Assembly: GCA_034620365.1 (NCBI GenBank) | Contig: JAQGEQ010000003.1 | Location: forward strand, 620,001 to 684,000 | Length of the DNA: 64,000 nt | Direction of reading: 5' to 3' | From: Pegea sp. RAD2-039 | Lineage: Eukaryota > Chordata > Thaliacea > Salpida > Salpidae | Shown here: positions 57,301-64,000 of the stretch, piece after piece | Numbering within the stretch: the stretch's first letter is position 1 | How the letters are laid out: each line of letters starts with the position of its first letter | The notes under the pieces: generated by a model | Databases searched by the model: none | Seen by the model: only the letters and a program-made list of their open reading frames with translations | Told to the model about the DNA's origin: nothing | Made by a program: the position numbers and the translations under genes

Positions 57301-60233
57301 CTTTTCGAAAATGATTAAAGCAATTAATTTGAAAATTTTGAATTCTTTGGTTTTTGTAGGAATAACAACTGTTTTAACGATTACTACCATCAGTACAAAT
57401 GTTCGCCAATCCCTTCCAAAAATACCAGATATAAAAGCAATTGATGTTTATCTCATAATCTGCTTCGTTTTCATCTTCCTGGGATTAGTGGAGTATACGA
57501 TGGTAAACTTTTTCCATCAAAGGAACGCAGCTAATGCAGCTGAAAAAAGTCTTATCAAATCTCTTAAAGTAGTTCTTCGAGTAAGTTTATTAACTGATTG
57601 TAAACGTAATCAGGGCATATCTTCATCTTGATAAACTTAATTTTGAGCATATTTATGAAATTATTGGTTAAAAAAGTGACTATAACTCGATGTAACTAGT
57701 ACTTCTATCATATGTCACGTTTCAGCATAATAAGTGATATTTTGACAGCAGTTCAATAATTTTTTTAAGTATTTTTAAATATAATTTTATATCTATCTCA
57801 AAACTTAATTTGATCGATCAAAAGGTTTATTTGAATAACTCAAAGATAGTTTACTATTTTACTCAATTAACTTTCTATGTTCGATAAAGGAAGAACAAAC
57901 CGCGAAAAAAGCAAATTATACAGCAAAGTTTCGTGAAGATGACATCAACAAGACTGAAGAGAAGATCAGAGACTTTGATAAAGATGATATCTGGATTGGT
58001 CGAAAGCGAAGTCGTAGTCGTAACAAAAAAGATAGTCACAGAAATAGACAGGTTACCATAAAATTTCTCTTATTTATAGATTCATTCATTTTGATAGATA
58101 TTTTAATTAGGTTATAATATCAATAAGTTGAAGCCTATAACTTTAAACTTATTTTATAAGTTATAAAAATCTTATTAATTTAAGATTAAAGCTTTAATAA
58201 TCTTCAATATTAATTAATCAAATTGAATACTTTTTGAAATTTTAAGAAATTAGAGCTGCATGAGATGTACAAATATTTTTACTTTCAAAAGATCTTTTTA
58301 GCAAAAATTTTATGAAAGATATTTTTTTTTTTTAAATTAAGTTGATCGATAAATTCTGTCTTTAAGATTTTCTATATTTTTCTGTTTTCATTGACATATG
58401 GTAAGAACAAGTTTAAACGAATTAAATATGAAATAATTTGTTTATAAAACCAAATATAATCATGAAAATGTAAAGTAGATATCAAAAATTTGATAAAGTT
58501 CTTGACTTGTAGATTAATCAATTTCTAGAAAAAAATTTCGAATATAGTTTATTGTGTTGGGTAAAAACAAGTGCAATCGTCATATTGTCGTTAAATGCAT
58601 TTAAATATTCTGGAAAATACTGATAAGATAAAATTTCAAGCTTCATAACTTAAATACTTGAAATAAAAAAACATAAATATTTTGATAGTTACATCGGTGT
58701 GTTGAAAAGTTGCGATGTGAATATTTGTGATAAAAATGTTTTAAAACAAACAATAAAATTGATTTTAGTTTCTAATTCCTTCTGAGTTTAAAAATTAAAG
58801 AGATGGTTCTTCCAAAATATTTAATCTATAAATATCGTTGAAGATTTAAATTAAAAGTAGTATTTTTTTTTTAATTTGAAACTAATTTTATAGTTTAGTG
58901 GTTATTTCACAAAAAAAAAACTGTCATTATTAAAACTTCCTTTTTAAAGAGTTGACTTTTATCTAGGCAATCTATTTAGTAACAAATATTTTTCAAATAA
59001 TGAGCTATATTTTATATTAAAACTATCTAATATTCAAATATCAAACAAATTTGAAAATGAACTTTTATCTACTTTGTAATAATTTGTATCAAACGTTATT
59101 TTGAAATATATTTTTCTATAATTTATCTTTCAAAAGAAGGCAAAGACAAATTCAATTTGTATTTTAAGTTTCATCTAAAATAATTTAAAAACTGAACTTA
59201 AAATAAGATATTGAAGTGGTTGCGGGTTTTAAACTATTTAAATTAAACTTACTTTCTTAAGTACAAATCATTTCCTTTTGAATAGCTTCTTGTTTAAATA
59301 AGCTTCCTCATCAATACCATTGCAAGTTTAATTAATTAAGTTATATGCTATCTCAAGCTAAAGTTGAAAAGATGAAACTTTCTACGATTGTCTAAATATG
59401 CAATGTATGCTAAAATACTTAAAAATGAGTATATGATTGTTTCTACTGTTATTAGCAATACTTATTCTTCTGGTTGGTATTAAAGAAATTTATAGATATA
59501 TAATCTTAATCTTTTGTATTAACAATTGTTATGCTTTACTTAAAAAAAGACTTTTAGTTTTCTCAATCTTTTGAACCAACAGAAACTTAAGGCAATAATC
59601 GAAAGTTAAAATCAAAATGATCTAAAAGTTTTTTTTTTAATTTTGAAACACAAAACTCAGACAAAATTGTTTTTATTTTTTTCGTTTTGACATAAAAAGG
59701 AAAGTTCACTACTAGAAGCAAGTCCATTTATATTATTTTATGTCTACTTTTACACAAACATTGTTTACTAGAGTATAAAAGATACAAAAATCTTTATTGA
59801 TGTAGAAAGTATGTTCAAAAATGTTGAGAGCAGGAACTCTAATAAAAAAATATTAAAGTTATATTCTATTTTCTTTAAAACTTACATAAAAATCGGCATT
59901 GAAATTTTTAATGTAAAACAAAATTATTACTTAAAAAACATTTCTAAAGGAAAAAAATAAAAAAATATTCAAATGCAGGCATCTTACCATACCCAAATTT
60001 CTCTGCATCAAAAGGATACAAGAAAAATGAGGTCGTTCACAGTGAGTGGGGTAAATCGAACACCAAAAACTGTCAAATCAAGATTGCGTCAATTATCTAA
60101 AATGGTTCGACTTCCTCAAAAAGTTGATATCAGTTCTATTGACCGATATTCTCGATTCATCTTTCCTTTATCTTTTTTCGTTTTTAATTGCTACTATTGG
60201 ACCTACTACACTTTCTTGTCATCTCCTGATTGA
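54010..60233 (+). CDS. Cys-loop anion channel, GABA-A receptor beta/RDL-like subunit (11 exons, about 481 residues)
   Basis: Ligand-gated channel subunit. Signal peptide [19 protein letters not shown]; extracellular [37 protein letters not shown]; Cys-loop C-x13-C ([15 protein letters not shown]) followed by [18 protein letters not shown]1 [27 protein letters not shown], the beta-type anion-filter turn; M2 [26 protein letters not shown] before M3; M4 [19 protein letters not shown]. The LPQF and SAAR-like blocks match beta/RDL subunits; 6' Thr and 9' Leu are kept. Exons: 54010-54068, 54120-54214, 54744-54811, 55165-55275, 55991-56100, 56155-56237, 56294-56422, 56509-56661, 57360-57580, 57890-58051, 59979-60233; 1446 nt in phase. 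Exon 1 is 59 nt and ends in phase 2, exactly as in the alpha-like gene. Intron 10 (1.9 kb) is AT-rich and empty. Confidence 0.93.
55526..55910. other. less AT-rich insertion-like segment in intron 4 of the beta-like gene
   Basis: The base composition changes abruptly inside an otherwise AT-rich intron. The minus strand has an open stretch reading [20 protein letters not shown] at about 55585-55645, and the plus-strand right part is Gln/Lys-rich. This suggests a fragment of an inserted mobile element or a gene piece. I do not recognise the family, and no flanking repeats were identified. Confidence 0.35.
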
Positions 60234-63137
60234 CGTTTGTAATTGAGTTTATGTAAATGAAGTGTAAACTATATTCAGATATTTTATCTTATATAATAAA
60301 CTTGATTAATCGAAACTCTTTATTATTTGAAGCATTTGTAGCCTCAATTTGAGTAATATAAACACTTAAGTTTGCAAACTACTCATTTGAATTTTAAATT
60401 CACTTTTTGATATTTTGTAAATAGTTATTAAAACGTTAAGCGATCAAATTAGTCTAGTTTCTTATATAAGTCTTTAGGTCGAAAAAGTATACTGTAAGCA
60501 TTTGCTGAAATGTGCTGCTTTATGTAGTGAGCTTTGTTGATAGTCATGGAGTTTGTTTGATTTGACAAATAGATTCCACGGTTTTAGATTTGCAAATAAC
60601 TCTTATAAGCAGTTTGGCTAAAAGTGAGTTCATTGAAGTGTCAGAAGTAATAGCTACTTAGATATATACGAATAATTTAATCTTCAGATTATTACTCTTA
60701 TAATCAGAATCAACTAATGAGTTGCTACAATTTTAATAATGTTTGATTTGAAAACAAAAATGTTTATTAATTTCATGCATGAATATGAGTTTATCTTTTT
60801 GATATTTGCAACCATCACTTATTCTTATATTAATAAATCTTATAAATGTTAATTGAAAATTTTATGATAGTCTCAGACTTATTAATATTCTTATGATTGC
60901 GCACAAAGTGTTTTAATACTTCATACACGTCTTGGTCTTAGTTCTAATATTTATTGGACAAATGACTTCAAACTTATTAAAAATTCTTAGATCAGTCGCC
61001 GAATTATTTTTGTTTACAAAGGAAACTTTTTTCTTTATTATTAAATTATACATAACAGTTATTTCAAAGTTTTGTGGAAGTCTGTTGAAAGAGATCTTAA
61101 ATGTTATTAGTAGATTATTCTTTAAGATTTTAAAAAACTTATGATTTAAACAAAATTATACTAATATATTTAATAGCTTCCGGTCAATTATTTCGTTTTT
61201 CTAATCTGGAAAAATGACTTAATTTAGATACTCTCACAAAAGCAAGGACTTCTTTATTTTCTTCTTTTAATTAGCCTCTTCATTTTTAAATACTTATTCA
61301 GACTAAGTTTTCAATAAACAAATAAACAAATAGTGAATTGTCGCATTTCTTGTAATCGTTTATTTATTTTATCTCTAAATCCCTATCCAAAGCTTATTTA
61401 TTATTTTATATTTAATTCAGATAATAAAATGATTATTTAAAAATACTTTATTTTATTTTGAATAATCCAGACATCGACAGTTTTATAAATTAGTTTAAAT
61501 ATGTAACTAACATAATATACTAACCAGTTCTTTTCAACCAATCATAAAACATAATTTTAGAGTAGAAATAAAATGCAATTAAATGAATACTAAATATGGA
61601 AATGTACTTTTATTTATCTGTATTCTCTGAAGCATCTGACAGTTACTAAAATCTCGATACTTTATATTTGCATGAAAATAATCAGACGAAGACAAAAGTT
61701 CAAAACTAATTCTATAAACTAAAAAGGTTATAAAAAAACAAAATTAGAATAAGTTTAGTTTATAATGAGTTTGGAATATTGTAGTCAAAAAAATGTTTTA
61801 TCTAAAATAGATACTGTGATGAGCATTTGATATTTAATCAGTCCAGCCACGGTGCAAATAAGTAATTGATATAAAAAAATATTATAACAAATAAATCTTA
61901 AATCAATTCTACTAGACACTATCTAAAGACAGAAAAAGTAAAATGATACGATGACAATCTCTTTATAAAATCGTGCCCATTTAAAGTGGTTCTAAAATTG
62001 TTTATGAAGATTAGTTCTTATGACTGAAAACCTTGGTTCTATTTACAAAAAAAATGTCTTCCAAGACCGTCTAAGGTTTCCATTCATATTTTATTACAAA
62101 ATACATTATACAACTAAATACGCAAATGAATTTATTTTTGTATATGGTGTCTTTTTATCAGTAAAATGTTATTTAGGTGCCTTTAGATTTGTTCTGAGTC
62201 TTTTCATCTTATAAGTCTTGCTATATGTAATCAATTTGAAAAAATTAAGAAATTATTCATTTTTGTAGATTCAATTATATCACAAATGCATATCTCCAAA
62301 TGCTTCAACTATCTTCTTACACAAGAGACACTAATTTAACTTCTACTTCAAACCAATTTAAGAAAAATTTATTCCATGTCAGCTTGTTGGGAATATATTT
62401 GATTAAATCATGTGAAATTAACACTGGTTAAAGTTCGCCAGCTTTTAAGTGAATTCAATTAGTTATGAAACTCGACAAATAAATTTTATGTGTTATCAAA
62501 TTACTTTTCAAAACTCAAAATTGACAGAAACTTGAAATTAGATTTGAAAAATTTGAAAGAAATTAAATTAAACTGAAAAATGAAACTACAAAAACAATAA
62601 ATATTTATGAGTTTGAAATATTTCGCTTTTTAATAAACTTCCAAGTTGTTTGTATGTTTTTTATGTGTTAGAAGTTTGAAATTATTATTTTTTACGTTTT
62701 AGAAAACCAGTTTGTTGAACCGATTTTTGTGATGTTTGTTAAATAGTTACAAAATATTCGAATTCAAGTAATAAATAATAATAAATATTTTTGTAACCAA
62801 AAACAGTTAAATCTGTTTAATGATCTTCAGTTTGGCATCTTTTAAAAAGTAAACTGGAATATTTCTTCTGATAATTGCTTTAATAAATTATTAAATAATT
62901 AAGAACTCTTGATATTTAGATGTTTACTATATAGATATCTATAAAAATAATATTTTAATTAATCTTTTGTATCTCAATTTTAAACAGGGTACCAACTCAA
63001 AAGTAAACACCGTAAAATTGATATTTTTGACGAAGCACACTTATGCAACAATATACGATTTTTATAAATCACTTTTAGAATAAAATATTATTACCTGAAA
63101 ATTTCATTTTTGTTTTAATGTATAGTTTATAAAATAA
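60234..63137. other. intergenic stretch, AT-rich, no gene seen
   Basis: About 2.9 kb between the beta-like receptor and the retrotransposon fragment. Short open stretches (for example 62020-62214) have no recognisable features and are what AT-rich DNA gives by chance. Confidence 0.5.
60295..60300 (+). promoter_or_regulatory. poly(A) signal AATAAA of the beta-like receptor
   Basis: AATAAA 62 nt after the TGA stop, within an AT-rich 3' UTR. Confidence 0.65.
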
Positions 63138-64000
63138 AGATTTTATTTGCTAAACAAACACTTTGAAAAGGTTTTTATAACCGATGATGGCAATACTCTT
63201 ACTATTTCCTACTCCAATATCCTTTCAAATATCTCTGAGATGGTAGATCTAGACATAACGGTTGATATAGTATCTAAGGCTATTTCTTCTCTAAAATCAA
63301 CAGTTTCCAACACCCCAGATCAAATCCCAGCTTTGTTTTTAAGAAAAAGTACTCCTTCTTTAGCGCTACCCTTATCGCTACTCTTTAACATGACTCTTAA
63401 GCGGGGAAGACTTCCAAAAATTTGGAAGAATGCTATTTTTACTCCAATTAATAAGAAGGGTCCCAGAAACACTGCACTTAACTACAGACCAGTTTCGCTG
63501 ACTTCGGTTATCTGCAGAACTCAAGAACACATCATTCACAACCATATAACTAACCATTTGACGGAGCATCATCTAATATCTGATGTCCAGCATGGCTTTG
63601 TTAAGCAAAGATCTTCTTTGACTCAACATCTCACTTTTTTCAATGAGCTTACAGCTCATTACGAAAGTAATACTCCATGTGACATCATATACCTTGATTT
63701 TGCTAAAGCGTTTGATTCTGTTCCACACAACAAGCTCATTACTGTATTGAAAAACATAAAAATCAGCAACTCTATCTTAAAATGGATTGAAGATTTCTTA
63801 TCAGGTAGAACCCAACTGACCAGTGTAGAAAGATCTTTATCTACTCCTAGTAAAGTCACCAGCGGCGTTCCTCAAGGTTCCGTCCTGGGTCCACTTCTCT
63901 TTTTGATTTTCATTGAAGACCTCATCAGAAGACTAATAACAGTAGACAATGTCAGTGTGTTTGTGTATGCAGATGACATCAAGCTATTATCTGGTTCTCA
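63138..64000 (+). mobile_element. non-LTR retrotransposon (LINE) reverse transcriptase, 5'-truncated, runs off the window
   Basis: The frame is open from 63138 to the last base. It reads LLNKHFEKVF, NYRPVSLTSVICR, QHGFVKQRSSLTQHL, IYLDFAKAFDSVPH, WIEDFLSGRTQ, SGVPQGSVLGPLLFLIF and VFVYADDIKLL. Motifs are in LINE order; the catalytic Asp residues of the DFAKAFD and YADD blocks are intact. The spacing is that of the CR1/Rex/Jockey group. The endonuclease half is missing: AT-rich DNA with stops lies directly upstream of 63138, the usual 5' truncation left by target-primed insertion. No stop or frameshift is seen over 287 codons, so the copy is probably young. Its 3' end and target-site repeat lie outside the window. 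Exact clade is uncertain. Confidence 0.88.

Noticed and set aside
60932-61144. A hydrophobic 70-codon ORF in the intergenic stretch
   Set aside because: Extreme AT content gives Leu/Ile/Phe/Lys-rich chance frames; no splice sites, family features or composition change.
63138-64000. Reverse transcriptase as part of an LTR or retrovirus-like element
   Set aside because: The motif set (SGVPQGSVLGPLLF, YADD, NYRPVSL) is that of non-LTR LINEs; no protease, integrase or terminal repeats are seen.
1-64000. tRNA, rRNA or other structured RNA genes
   Set aside because: I looked for tRNA box motifs and long stem structures by eye and found none convincing; a covariance-model scan would be needed to exclude them.

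Overview
The window is nuclear DNA from an animal. It is very AT-rich, with spliceosomal GT-AG introns that are often only 45-60 nt long, AATAAA poly(A) signals, and metazoan-specific families: GABA-A receptor subunits, a C-type-lectin mosaic receptor, an ANKRD26-like protein and NGLY1. Several hallmarks (kringle, fibronectin type II, trefoil and LCCL modules; a split alpha/beta GABA-A pair) are commonest in cnidarians and deuterostomes, but I cannot assign a phylum. All gene models below were built by hand from splice sites and reading phase. The coding sums of the five large complete models close exactly to a multiple of three (7710, 7464, 1887, 1545 and 1446 nt).

Layout. (1) 1-1154 (+): 3' exon of a family-A DNA polymerase, most like the polymerase domain of POLQ. 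(2) 2015-2668 (-): a small single-pass membrane protein with a degenerate C-type lectin domain. (3) 5759-19410 (+): a 33-exon ANKRD26-like gene with ankyrin repeats, a near-identical 48-residue tandem repeat, and a long coiled coil. (4) 22983-36006 (+): a 54-exon mosaic receptor of about 2,487 residues carrying 12 C-type lectin domains, two F5/8C (discoidin) domains, kringle, LCCL, fibronectin II and trefoil modules, one TM helix and a short tail. (5) about 37774-38534 (-): weak evidence for a small unrecognised gene. (6) 41333-44640 (-): a complete 12-exon peptide:N-glycanase (NGLY1). (7) 47059-53618 (-) and 54010-60233 (+): two Cys-loop receptor genes head to head, an alpha-like and a beta-like GABA-A subunit, with about 390 bp between their start codons. 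(8) 63138-64000 (+): a 5'-truncated non-LTR retrotransposon (LINE) reverse transcriptase that runs off the end. Gaps of 1-4 kb between genes are AT-rich and mostly featureless.

The most interesting observations are in the mosaic receptor and the receptor pair. In the mosaic receptor a complete kringle sits inside an F5/8C domain, and a complete fibronectin II module sits inside a C-type lectin domain; both enter at phase-1 introns, the classic mark of exon shuffling. The GABA-A pair repeats the opposite beta/alpha orientation known from vertebrate clusters, its alpha-like subunit has Met at the M2 6' position that is normally Thr, and the locus holds six perfect TGACGTCA octamers.
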